From positions 1-49,620 of the forward strand of contig CAKRHL010000001.1 of assembly GCA_934338765.1 (NCBI GenBank): a stretch of 49,620 bases of DNA. Reading direction: 5' to 3'. This DNA comes from an uncultured Lachnospiraceae bacterium (lineage in GTDB: Bacteria; Bacillota; Clostridia; Lachnospirales; Lachnospiraceae). The position numbers and the translations under genes are program-made. Shown here in pieces: positions 35,565-43,005 of this stretch; the stretch's first letter is position 1; every line of letters begins with the position of its first letter. The notes beneath the pieces were generated by a model, which saw only the letters and a program-made list of their open reading frames with translations, did not search any database and was not told the origin of the DNA.

Positions 35565-35786
35565 TTGATAAAAAATACAAATAAAACATTTGAAAAATAT
35601 TATTAGATGATGTAGAGTTTGTGTTCCGTAAGAAATATAGCGAAACAATGACGCTTACATATATTTAACGCTGCAGTATTATAGACGATGTAACAATAAC
35701 GTTTTTGTAGAGGTGTCTAACATGGATGTATAAAGATAATTTAAGATGCTAATGATGATGGACGGTATATAATTGACAAATTATAA
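35565..35786 (+). pseudogene. Decayed small gene (frameshifted fragments)
   Basis: TTG 35565 after GAGGTGA starts MIKNTNKTFEKYY before a stop. In other frames, protein-like fragments continue in order: DDVEFVFRKKYSETMTLTYI (from 35606), then LQYYRRCNNNVFVEVSNMDV, then DANDDGRYIIDKL (35745-35786, ending at TAA). Successive frames along one strand suggest an original protein of roughly 75 residues broken by several indels. The parent family is not recognised. Chance reading of AT-rich DNA remains possible. Confidence 0.42.
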
Positions 35787-35801
35787 ACATAGTGATATAA
35801 T
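35773..35801 (+). promoter_or_regulatory. Perfect-consensus sigma-A promoter of the protease operon
   Basis: TTGACA, 17 bp, TATAAT: both hexamers and the spacing match the consensus exactly. It overlaps the end of the decayed gene and lies about 260 bp before the secreted protease gene. Confidence 0.8.
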
Positions 35802-35991
35802 CTGAATATACTATTTTATAGATGGTAAAAATTGAAATGTAAAATTAAAAAGATAAATTGTAATAAAAAGGACCCAATTCGATTTTTGAATGGAGAATTA
35901 AGGAAGGAGGGACAGGGAAAGCGAGGACGAACTTAGTTAGTGCCGAATATTAATGAAAATCTATGCATAACAGATATGAAAGGAGATGAAA

Positions 35992-36015
35992 ATGAATGGA
36001 AAGGTACGGATGTAA
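35992..36015 (+). CDS. Possible 7-codon leader reading frame
   Basis: ATG 35992 follows AAAGGAGATG and encodes MNGKVRM before TAA, 48 bp before the protease start. It may be an upstream regulatory reading frame or chance. Confidence 0.25.
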   Translation: MNGKVRM

Positions 36016-36063
36016 TAAGGAGCTTATACAATATTTAAAATGATTATATGAGGAGGAAAATGT

Positions 36064-37206
36064 ATGAATAGAAGAACAAGTAATATAATGAGTGTGATCG
36101 TAATTATAGCAGTCGTTTTGTGCCAGTTTAATAGTATAATAGTTGCAAATGCTAAGACAAGTGGAGTGGAGTATTTTGTTGATCAAAATATTAGCAGGGA
36201 TGAAAAGGATTTTGTGATGAAAAATAAAGATGAGTATTTGAAAATAATTTCATCGGATAAGAACTTATGTGCAAATTTATCGATCACGTCAGAAGATCTC
36301 GAAATAGGCAAGCCATTTCTTATATATTATCCTGATATTACTCAAGAAATGGTTGATTATTATCCTGTGATATATAAAAAACATGTTATTTGTACTATTG
36401 ATGTTGTAACAACTAGTCAAGGATATTCTGTTGGATTTAGTGATGAGTTTGTTGATTTATTAAATGAGAATAATTATATCTCCAATCCATGTATATTTTA
36501 CTATACTGAAGGAAAAATTTATATACAAAATCGAATGTATAAGAAATTCACAGGACTACATATAGATATACGGAATAAGAATTCGACAAATGTACAAAAA
36601 GGTGAATTTTCTAAAAAAACATTTTATGATAAACAAAAAATTATATGCAGGGATATACCAAAATTTAAAAAGGTAACTTTAGGATACGAGGATGAAATTG
36701 ATTATCGATTAAAAAAATATAAAACAACTTTGTCATTGCATAATCCTATGGGACAGTACGATAAGGGAATGTGTTGGGCGGCATCTACTGCTACGGTGGT
36801 TAATTATGTTAAGAAAAAAGGAGTTACAGCGTATGATGTATGCAATTTGATGGGAATAAATTATAATAAAGGTGCTTCGATGTATGTTGCAAGGGATGCA
36901 TTGAGTCGATATGGCATATCAAATTATAATAATGTATTGGGAGGAGCATGTTCGCAAGCATGCATACGAGAGAACATAGATAATAACCATTTATTGCTTG
37001 CGGGAGGAACCAATGATCAATATGGCATGGAACATATGGTTGTAATTTGTGGATATGAAGATAAGAATGTTACAAGATATAAGATTTGGAATCCTGCTAA
37101 TAAAAATGGGCAGGGAGGATATGGTGTAAGACAATATAATGATGGTATATGTGCAGTAGTAAGTGGTATATCATTTCAATGGAGGTCTACGCTTTGTGTA
37201 AATTAG
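36064..37206 (+). CDS. Secreted papain-like cysteine protease (C47/C39-like)
   Basis: A secreted protein of 380 residues with a signal peptide ending near residue 30 (IIVANAKT). The N-terminal ~200 residues look like a propeptide. The C-terminal domain has papain-fold catalytic signatures: Cys237 in YDKGMCWAASTATVV, His324 in GMEHMVVICGYED and Asn343 in KIWNPANKNGQGGYG. This order and spacing resemble staphopain (C47) and C39-like secreted proteases. AGGAGG precedes the ATG. The gene is AT-rich compared with its flanks, suggesting transfer. The gene 15 bp downstream may be its partner. Transglutaminase-like function is less likely because Asn, not Asp, follows the His. Confidence 0.78.
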   Translation: MNRRTSNIMSVIVIIAVVLCQFNSIIVANAKTSGVEYFVDQNISRDEKDFVMKNKDEYLKIISSDKNLCANLSITSEDLEIGKPFLIYYPDITQEMVDYYPVIYKKHVICTIDVVTTSQGYSVGFSDEFVDLLNENNYISNPCIFYYTEGKIYIQNRMYKKFTGLHIDIRNKNSTNVQKGEFSKKTFYDKQKIICRDIPKFKKVTLGYEDEIDYRLKKYKTTLSLHNPMGQYDKGMCWAASTATVVNYVKKKGVTAYDVCNLMGINYNKGASMYVARDALSRYGISNYNNVLGGACSQACIRENIDNNHLLLAGGTNDQYGMEHMVVICGYEDKNVTRYKIWNPANKNGQGGYGVRQYNDGICAVVSGISFQWRSTLCVN

Positions 37207-37221
37207 TATGAGGGGGAGCGT

Positions 37222-37953
37222 ATGAAAAAGTGGAAAAAATATGCATGTATTGGATGTCTTTTTGTTTTTGCAATATGTGTCATTGTCATAGTTGATCATA
37301 AGAAAACCAAATCGCCGGTTCAGGACAAAACAACTACGGATGTGAGGAAAGACTATGACATTTTGAGAGCCGGTGAACTGGATATGAACCGGGTGACGGA
37401 TCAATATCTTTTATCGGTGGAGGAATTACTGGAAAATGGATCGGAGGGTGAACAGGTAAAAGAAATGATACGATCTGTCGGCAGCCGGTTAGTGCATAAG
37501 AAAACAGGCAGATTATATGTATCAAAGCAACCGGTTTATTTCTGGGATGCAGGACAGAGCCAGGTATATGAAAAGCAGGTTCTGTTGATGGTCTTTGATG
37601 AGTCTCTGTCCAGGATAGGATGCTGCAAGCTTCAGATGGATTATGACAGCTCAGGGAAAAAACGCACTGTTTCAGATAATGAGGGGTCGGTGTATCAGGA
37701 CGCAAAATATTTATTGAAAGATAAATCGCAGGAATTTGCATATGTGAGTGTGGAATCAGACAAGACGCCTTTTTGGAGAGAGGATCTTCTGATGGATGAC
37801 AAGAGCAGCATCGTGACAGGAACCGGTGGATGGGGCAGTTTTTCAGTGACTGCGAAGGGAGATTATTTTGGAGCGCTCAGGAAGGTCGAGGGTATGACGT
37901 TTTCTTATAACAATCTGACAAAGAAGCAGAATCTGATCGAAATAGAATGGTAG
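37222..37953 (+). CDS. Membrane-anchored unknown protein (243 aa)
   Basis: A 243-residue protein with an N-terminal hydrophobic anchor (about 7-27, YACIGCLFVFAICVIVIV) and an extracytoplasmic domain with mixed alpha/beta look. No lipobox and no known motif. Its base composition is closer to the chromosome average than that of the preceding protease gene. Being 15 bp downstream in the same direction suggests a substrate, inhibitor or receptor for the protease (inference only). No terminator is obvious before the convergent truA. Confidence 0.65.
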   Translation: MKKWKKYACIGCLFVFAICVIVIVDHKKTKSPVQDKTTTDVRKDYDILRAGELDMNRVTDQYLLSVEELLENGSEGEQVKEMIRSVGSRLVHKKTGRLYVSKQPVYFWDAGQSQVYEKQVLLMVFDESLSRIGCCKLQMDYDSSGKKRTVSDNEGSVYQDAKYLLKDKSQEFAYVSVESDKTPFWREDLLMDDKSSIVTGTGGWGSFSVTAKGDYFGALRKVEGMTFSYNNLTKKQNLIEIEW

Positions 37954-38029
37954 CTCCGGAAAATACCGGAAAGGATATTGGTTGAGGAGATGCAGTATGG
38001 ACCGGTTCAGGGAGGAGATGTATTAATGC

Positions 38030-38788
38030 CTAATACTTTACCTCCACCAGAAACAGACCCGGTGCCGGTGCGGTAAATCCTGCCTCCCTGCGGTCAAGTG
38101 ACTGCAGGATGCGGGGGATATCCCCGGCAGATCTCTGACCGCTTCCCACCTCAAGGAGTGTTCCGGTCAGGATACGTACCATATGATATAAAAATCCATT
38201 GCCATAGAAATCCAGAGTGATCCGGTCGTTATCGTTTGCGATCCGGATATCCCGGATGGTACGGACAGTGGATTTTTTCATGTGGCGGTTGTCGCAGAAA
38301 CTTTTAAAATCATGTTCCCCTGTCAGATATGCTGCGGCTTTTTTCATCTCTGCAATATCATAAGAAATGCGTGGCTCATGTTCCACCGGGATCCTGGCAG
38401 CATAGCGGCGTTCAAATACATCCGGCACTACTGCATTGTCGATCACATAGCGGTAGTGCTTTTCCTTTGCATTAAGTCTGGCATGGAAGCGTGCAGGGGC
38501 TTTCTCTACGGAAATGACACGGATGTCCATGGGAAGTGCATGATTAAAATAATCCCGGATATAATCAGTATCGGCAAATATTTTCTCGCAGCGGAAATTT
38601 GCCACCTGTCCCAAAGCGTGGACACCGGCATCTGTCCGGCCGGAGCCGTTGACATCGGTTGGTGTACCGGTGAACTTTCCGGCAATAGTTTCCAGCTTTG
38701 CCTGTATGGTATTGTCTGTATTTCCCTGCTTTTGCCAACCGCTGTAACGGGTGCCGTCGTACTGCAGGATGAGTTTGTAATTATTCAT
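38030..38788 (-). CDS. truA: tRNA pseudouridine(38-40) synthase
   Basis: TruA, 252 residues, converts uridines 38-40 of the tRNA anticodon stem-loop to pseudouridine. The catalytic Asp53 lies in NGSGRTDAGVHALGQ. Also typical are LQYDGTRYSGWQKQ, RFHARLNAKEKHYRY and DFYGNGFLYHMVRILTGTLL. ATG 38788 is chosen because GAGGATT lies just before it; ATG 38800, four codons earlier, lacks a ribosome site. Convergent with the protease operon and divergent from the alcohol dehydrogenase. Confidence 0.96.
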   Translation of the reverse strand: MNNYKLILQYDGTRYSGWQKQGNTDNTIQAKLETIAGKFTGTPTDVNGSGRTDAGVHALGQVANFRCEKIFADTDYIRDYFNHALPMDIRVISVEKAPARFHARLNAKEKHYRYVIDNAVVPDVFERRYAARIPVEHEPRISYDIAEMKKAAAYLTGEHDFKSFCDNRHMKKSTVRTIRDIRIANDNDRITLDFYGNGFLYHMVRILTGTLLEVGSGQRSAGDIPRILQSLDRREAGFTAPAPGLFLVEVKY

Positions 38789-38928
38789 AGTAATCCTCAT
38801 TTCCGGATGGATCTAAAATTGTTTTATGCCACATATTTTATCAGAATACATTTTGTGATTCAAGAATGTTTGCGCATGAAGCCGGTCATATCTTTATAAA
38901 TCTTTCATATATTTCCATAGATTCTCTG

Positions 38929-38957
38929 TTGATGAAAAATCTCATCAGGTGTAAAAT
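38929..38957 (+). promoter_or_regulatory. Promoter of the iron alcohol dehydrogenase gene
   Basis: TTGATG, 17 bp, TAAAAT, about 70 bp before the gene. Confidence 0.5.
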
Positions 38958-38969
38958 AGAACCATCAAA

Positions 38970-38980
38970 TTGTACGACAA
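38970..38980. promoter_or_regulatory. Dyad TTGT-ACG-ACAA downstream of the dehydrogenase promoter
   Basis: A short inverted repeat at about the transcription start, followed by ATCGAT-CAC-ATCGAT. Arms TTGT and ACAA recall the outer part of Rex (redox repressor) sites, TTGTTAAnnnnTTAACAA, but the site is too short to name. Confidence 0.3.
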
Positions 38981-39028
38981 ATCGATCACATCGATGTAAT
39001 TGTCAGATTTTAAAGGAGGTAAATGATT

Positions 39029-40246
39029 ATGGCAAGGTTTACGTTACCAAGAGATCTGTATCATGGCAAAGGGGCACTGGAGGCTCTGAAGGATTTTGAA
39101 GGAAAGAAGGCGATCATCTGCGTGGGCGGCGGTTCCATGAAGAGAAACGGTTTTCTGGATAAGGCGATCGGTTACCTGAAGGAAGCAGGCATGGAGGTTG
39201 ATCTGATCGAGGGCATTGAGCCGGATCCGTCTGTAGACACCGTTATGAAGGGCGCAGCGAAGATGCAGGAGTTCCAGCCGGACTGGATCGTCGCCATGGG
39301 TGGTGGTTCACCGATCGACGCTGCCAAGGCAATGTGGATCAAGTATGAGTACCCGGATGTGACTTTTGAGGATATGTGCAAGGTGTTCGGTCTGCCGAAG
39401 CTCCGTACCAAGGCAAAGTTCTGTGCAATTTCTTCTACATCAGGTACGGCAACCGAGGTGACGGCATTCTCCATCATCACGGATTATGAAAAGGGTATCA
39501 AATATCCGATCGCTGACTTTGAGATCACACCGGATGTTGCGATCGTGGATCCGGAGCTTGCGGAGACGATGCCGAAGAAGCTGGTGGCACATACCGGTAT
39601 GGATGCCATGACCCATGCGATCGAGGCGTATGTTTCCACGGCAAACTGTGATTATACGGATCCGCTGGCACTTCATGCGATCAAGATGATCCAGAGAGAT
39701 CTCGTCGGTTCCTACGAGGGAGACATGGAGAAGAGAGACAGTATGCACAATGCACAGTGTCTTGCCGGTATGGCATTCTCCAATGCACTTCTTGGTATTG
39801 TGCATTCCATGGCGCACAAGACAGGAGCTGCCTTTGCTGATTATGGCGCACATATTATCCACGGCGCAGCCAATGCCATGTATCTGCCAAAGGTTATCGC
39901 GTTTAACGCAAAGGATCCGACAGCGAAGGAGCGTTATGGAGAGATCGCGGATTTCATGAAGCTTGGCGGAAGTAATGATGATGAGAAGGTAGATCTTCTG
40001 ATCAAATATCTTCGCAGTATGAATGACGCTTTAAATATCCCGCATTGTATCAAAAACTATGGTCCGGACAGTTATCCGACAGAGGAAGGGTTTGTTCCGG
40101 AGAATGTATTCTTAGAGAGACTGCCGGAGATCGCAGCCAATGCGATTCTGGATGCATGTACCGGTTCCAATCCTCGTCAGCCATCCCAGGAAGAGATGGA
40201 AAAACTGCTGAAATGCTGTTACTATGATACAGAAGTGGATTTCTGA
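39029..40246 (+). CDS. Iron-containing alcohol dehydrogenase
   Basis: A group III, NAD(P)-dependent iron alcohol dehydrogenase of 405 residues. It has the nucleotide-binding GGGSMKRNGFLDKA and AMGGGSPIDAAKAMW, then STSGTATEVTAFSII. Metal-binding parts are GMDAMTHAIEAYV, GIVHSMAHKTGAAF and IIHGAANAMYLP. It probably reduces aldehydes such as butyraldehyde or acetaldehyde to regenerate NAD(P)+ during fermentation; the exact substrate cannot be read. ATG 39029 lies 8 bp after AAAGGAGGT, while ATG 39023 is only 2 bp after it. Single-gene unit with its own promoter. Confidence 0.93.
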   Translation: MARFTLPRDLYHGKGALEALKDFEGKKAIICVGGGSMKRNGFLDKAIGYLKEAGMEVDLIEGIEPDPSVDTVMKGAAKMQEFQPDWIVAMGGGSPIDAAKAMWIKYEYPDVTFEDMCKVFGLPKLRTKAKFCAISSTSGTATEVTAFSIITDYEKGIKYPIADFEITPDVAIVDPELAETMPKKLVAHTGMDAMTHAIEAYVSTANCDYTDPLALHAIKMIQRDLVGSYEGDMEKRDSMHNAQCLAGMAFSNALLGIVHSMAHKTGAAFADYGAHIIHGAANAMYLPKVIAFNAKDPTAKERYGEIADFMKLGGSNDDEKVDLLIKYLRSMNDALNIPHCIKNYGPDSYPTEEGFVPENVFLERLPEIAANAILDACTGSNPRQPSQEEMEKLLKCCYYDTEVDF

Positions 40247-40380
40247 TGTTCGATCACTTTTCCATCTGAAAGTACCTTTTTATACTTTTCGGAGTCAATG
40301 CTTTTGACAGGATGCGGACATTAATGATAAATTTTCTCGATTAAGGCAAATGAGAAAATTGAGTTAGTAAGGTTTTCCTC

Positions 40381-40409
40381 TTGTAAAAAACAAAAAATTG
40401 TATTAGAAT
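40381..40409 (+). promoter_or_regulatory. Promoter of the ferredoxin gene
   Basis: TTGTAA, 17 bp, TAGAAT, about 32 bp before the start codon. Confidence 0.45.
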
Positions 40410-40441
40410 GTGGTTATACTAAGAAAAGGAGGATTTTTAAA

Positions 40442-40612
40442 ATGGCATATGTTATTGGAGATGATTGTGTAAGTTGTGGCGCTTGTGCAGGCGGATGTCC
40501 TGTAGGAGCTATTGCAGAAGGTGCTGAGCACTATGAGATCGACGCTGATTCTTGCATCAGCTGTGGCGCTTGTGCTGGTACATGTCCTTCTGGAGCTATT
40601 TCAGAGGAGTAA
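40442..40612 (+). CDS. 2[4Fe-4S] ferredoxin
   Basis: A 56-residue clostridial-type ferredoxin. Two cluster motifs are complete: CVSCGACAGGCP (residues 9-20) and CISCGACAGTCP (38-49), in a pseudo-twofold repeat, with VGAIAEG and SGAISEE after them. A soluble low-potential electron carrier for fermentative enzymes such as pyruvate:ferredoxin oxidoreductase and hydrogenase. AAAGGAGG precedes the ATG. It is monocistronic between a promoter and a terminator, which fits high expression. Confidence 0.97.
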   Translation: MAYVIGDDCVSCGACAGGCPVGAIAEGAEHYEIDADSCISCGACAGTCPSGAISEE

Positions 40613-40632
40613 TTATTACACATGAATTACCG

Positions 40633-40668
40633 GACTGTCCTCGATGGCTTCACCGTGGACAGTCTTTT
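40633..40668 (+). terminator. Terminator after ferredoxin
   Basis: GACTGTCC / GGACAGTC, an 8-bp stem with a 16-nt loop, followed by TTTT. Confidence 0.75.
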
Positions 40669-40752
40669 CCTTTTCAAAACCAACAATGAGATTTTTAGAA
40701 AGATACGCAGTTTGGACAGAGAGTCTGATCCTGTGTAAGATGGAGGATTAAA

Positions 40753-40959
40753 ATGGACGCTAGAGTAAATAAAGATATGATCATTAGTGATATGCTTCAG
40801 ATCGATCCGGGTATTGCCGCTGTATTGATGGCATCCGGTATGCATTGTGTAGGCTGCCCTGCATCACAGGGAGAGAGCCTGGAGGAGGCTGCTATGGTTC
40901 ATGGCCTTAATGCAGATGAGCTGATTGAAACCGTAAATGGCTATCTGGCAAAGAAATAA
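40753..40959 (+). CDS. DUF1858 disulfide-domain protein
   Basis: A 68-residue protein of the DUF1858 / hybrid-cluster-protein-associated redox-disulfide family. Typical features are the start VNKDMIISDMLQIDPGIAAVL, the paired cysteines in GMHCVGCPASQGESLEEAA and the end LIETVNGYLAKK. The cysteine pair (CxxC) is thought to serve in redox chemistry; the precise role is unknown. GGAGG precedes the ATG. It lies next to a ferredoxin gene, but a terminator separates the two. Confidence 0.9.
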   Translation: MDARVNKDMIISDMLQIDPGIAAVLMASGMHCVGCPASQGESLEEAAMVHGLNADELIETVNGYLAKK

Positions 40960-41034
40960 TATGTTATGCAGCTCTGGGATCGCCGTCGTGTGAAAGCACG
41001 AGACATCCTTTGCGGCATCATACACATTTACAGA

Positions 41035-41080
41035 AAAATCCCTGATACAAACTGCTGCACCGGTTTGTATCAGGGATTTT
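41035..41080. terminator. Bidirectional terminator (DUF1858 gene / mecA)
   Basis: A perfect 18-bp stem: AAAATCCCTGATACAAAC pairs with GTTTGTATCAGGGATTTT around a 10-nt loop. A/T ends on both sides serve both convergent transcripts. Confidence 0.9.
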
Positions 41081-41128
41081 GTGTTTTATTTTATTTGCGC
41101 GAAGGCAAAGTGAGGATGGATCAAAAGC

Positions 41129-41965
41129 TTAAATGCTGGCCAGAACCTGTAGTGCATGTTCCTGGATCAGCGGTTCGTAATGCTCCTCATAGTAAGAGTG
41201 GCTGGCATACATATTGTGTACCGGTCTGCCATACTCGCTCATGATATTGCAGATCTTATTGAACTCCTCAGGGCTATGCTCTGATTTGTGTGCGATCAGA
41301 TAATAAATACCGGTTTTTTCATCCTTATAAACGGTATTGGAACCATAATAAGTATATACCAGATATTCCGCAAGGCTTGTGAGATCATGAAGACTCTGAA
41401 ATGAGAAAATCTTGATCACATCCCGGCTGGCGGTATAATCCTTTGTCTTAGGACGCCGCTCCATACCCAACGCCTCAGAAAGTGAGATGAAGTCACCATC
41501 GGATGTATTGCTCTGATCCGTATCATCGGATAAAGAAGATGACGCTGTGTCGGAGGCCGGTAGTGTGGAATCCATAAGTATATCACTGTCAAACAGATCC
41601 AGATCCGACATGTTGTCGTCCTCGATCGTAAAGACATTGTCCATGTCATCATCATCCACGTTGTCGAAATCAGAATCATCATCTGTAAAATGAGAAAAAC
41701 GGGTATCGAGCTCGTCCGGATCATCCACTTTGGTGATTACAAGAACGAGACTGTCAGGATACATAGGGATCGCTTCCACCATCAGGGGAATATCATCCGC
41801 TTCAAATCCAAATTCATAAGATGCCTGCTGCATCATATCGCGAAACAGAGCCTTTGCTTTGTCACTGCCATAGGCAAGCTCGCTGATCCGAAGCTCACGA
41901 TCACTTAAATCCTTTTGATTTAAAGTACAGCGAATCTGATGATCATTAATTTTTTCGATACGCAT
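41129..41965 (-). CDS. mecA: Adaptor protein MecA
   Basis: A MecA-family adaptor of 278 residues that brings substrates to the ClpC unfoldase of ClpCP. The N-terminal substrate-binding part begins MRIEKINDHQIRCTLNQKDL and runs to about residue 85 (FEADDIPLMVEAIPM). The middle (about 90-175) is a very acidic linker with repeated DDD. The C-terminal ClpC-binding domain has FSFQSLHDLTSLAEYLV and GIYYLIAHKSEHSPEEFNKI. Length and domain order fit Firmicutes MecA. Substrates here are unknown; competence and sporulation regulators are typical in Bacillus. Confidence 0.9.
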   Translation of the reverse strand: MRIEKINDHQIRCTLNQKDLSDRELRISELAYGSDKAKALFRDMMQQASYEFGFEADDIPLMVEAIPMYPDSLVLVITKVDDPDELDTRFSHFTDDDSDFDNVDDDDMDNVFTIEDDNMSDLDLFDSDILMDSTLPASDTASSSLSDDTDQSNTSDGDFISLSEALGMERRPKTKDYTASRDVIKIFSFQSLHDLTSLAEYLVYTYYGSNTVYKDEKTGIYYLIAHKSEHSPEEFNKICNIMSEYGRPVHNMYASHSYYEEHYEPLIQEHALQVLASI

Positions 41966-42042
41966 AGGCTCACTTCCCTTCTATATTTTCTGTCCTGAAT
42001 GAAATCGATTCATCCAAACAGGTGAACTTCTTATTTAAGTTG

Positions 42043-42071
42043 ATTATAAAATATTCTTACGCATAAGTCAA
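42043..42071 (-). promoter_or_regulatory. Promoter of mecA
   Basis: On the minus strand TTGACT, 17 bp, TATAAT, about 80 bp before the mecA start. Confidence 0.7.
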
Positions 42072-42255
42072 TTTTGCGTTCCTCCTTATTTTTTGTTGAT
42101 TTTAACCAGGAAATACTGGCATTTTCTTGGTGGATTTCTATTATCTGTATTTTTAAGATGAAAAATGACTTAAAACTGATTTTTTGCCTTGGACGGTTGT
42201 ATAAATATAACAATAAACAAGGGATTATTTCGGCGTCAAATGCCCTGTTTCAGGG

Positions 42256-42285
42256 TTGTCATTGGGTGTTTTACTGTCGTATAAT
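42256..42285 (+). promoter_or_regulatory. Strong promoter upstream of the micro-ORF and small gene
   Basis: TTGTCA, 18 bp, TATAAT. It drives a leader of about 190 nt ahead of the 77-residue gene. Confidence 0.6.
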
Positions 42286-42334
42286 TGGAACTGGAGAGAC
42301 AATCCTGAGAAATGGAGAAAGGAGGTTGTTTAAA

Positions 42335-42349
42335 ATGTCAGACGTATAA
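42335..42349 (+). CDS. Four-codon micro-ORF (MSDV) with a perfect ribosome site
   Basis: AAAGGAGG lies 9 bp before ATG 42335, and the frame stops at TAA after MSDV. So short a frame after so strong a site suggests a translated leader or the truncated start of a lost gene. Confidence 0.3.
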   Translation: MSDV

Positions 42350-42480
42350 AGGCACATATCCTGTATATTCAGGGAGGAGTTTCTCCGGTCAGCAGTAAAT
42401 GTTATTTTAGGTGGGATGAGCAGGAAAGCGTATCACAAATTTGTACTTCCGTGTCATCCGTATTATGGGAGGGTGTGTCT

Positions 42481-42714
42481 ATGAAGGAAAACACAAGTGA
42501 TTTGAAAGAACAGATGTATTCGTGGATATTGGCGGAAATGGAGCAGGCGGAGGCTGCCGGCTTAAGCGTTTCTGTGGATGGAAGACCCTATACCCTGGCA
42601 GAGACAGAGCGGCTTCATCAGGTGATGGAGGAGGCTTATTACATGAAGGATTATGTCGGGGATCGTCAGGGACGGATCACGCAGATTGATTTTGAACGCT
42701 TGGATCATGTCTGA
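42481..42714 (+). CDS. Small conserved-looking protein (77 aa)
   Basis: A 77-residue soluble, acidic protein starting MKENTSDLKEQMYSWILAEM and ending GRITQIDFERLDHV. No cysteine and no known motif, mostly helical. ATG 42481 is chosen for GGGAGGGTG just upstream; the frame is open for ten more codons without a ribosome site. Function unknown. It has its own promoter and terminator. Confidence 0.65.
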   Translation: MKENTSDLKEQMYSWILAEMEQAEAAGLSVSVDGRPYTLAETERLHQVMEEAYYMKDYVGDRQGRITQIDFERLDHV

Positions 42715-42795
42715 CAAAGTCTGTACTGTGTATGGCAGATATATGCCTGCAATAAATGCGAAGCTGTATTAGAACCTTTTAAAACCTGATTAAAA

Positions 42796-42857
42796 CAGAT
42801 GTGCCGTTTGGAAACCGTTGGCCCGGGGAACACACAGGCACATCTGATTTTCATTTT
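42796..42857 (+). terminator. Terminator after the 77-residue gene
   Basis: CAGATGTGCC / GGCACATCTG, a perfect 10-bp stem with a 31-nt loop, followed by ATTTTCATTTT. Confidence 0.65.
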
Positions 42858-42903
42858 GTTTCATTGATTTTACAGAACAGGGCGTCTGCATAAAATGCGA
42901 GGA

Positions 42904-42945
42904 TTGATTGTACATTGGAAAAGTGATATACTTTTTTCAAGTATA
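42904..42945 (+). promoter_or_regulatory. Promoter of the GH18 gene with overlapping dyad
   Basis: TTGATT, 17 bp, TATACT (42904-42932). The -10 lies inside the inverted repeat TATACTT-TTTTC-AAGTATA (42927-42945), where a repressor could bind. Confidence 0.5.
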
Positions 42946-43005
42946 CGTATTTGATAAAGATTGATCCGTTTACGTTATTTTATTATAGAAAAGAGGGACT
43001 GAACC

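Larger units (their letters stand above)
35390..36063 (+). other. AT-rich spacer between coaBC and the secreted protease
   Basis: This 674-bp stretch holds the coaBC terminator, the remains of a decayed gene, a consensus sigma-A promoter and a leader of about 260 nt with a tiny reading frame before the protease gene. No intact gene of ordinary size is visible on either strand. Confidence 0.7.
41966..42480. other. 515-bp non-coding region between mecA and a small gene
   Basis: It contains the mecA promoter on the minus strand, a strong plus-strand promoter (42256-42285), a CCCTG/CAGGG hairpin near 42243-42255, and a four-codon reading frame with a perfect ribosome site. No ordinary gene is supported. 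Confidence 0.6.

Noticed and set aside
38282..38899. Open frame of 205 codons on the plus strand opposite truA
   Set aside because: TruA on the minus strand is certain from its motifs. The antisense frame is Cys/His/Ile-rich and has no ribosome site.
42074..42349. 91-codon plus-strand frame ending in MSDV
   Set aside because: It crosses the mecA promoter and a strong plus-strand promoter, has no ribosome site at its start and reads like random AT-rich sequence. Only the last four codons have a real ribosome site.
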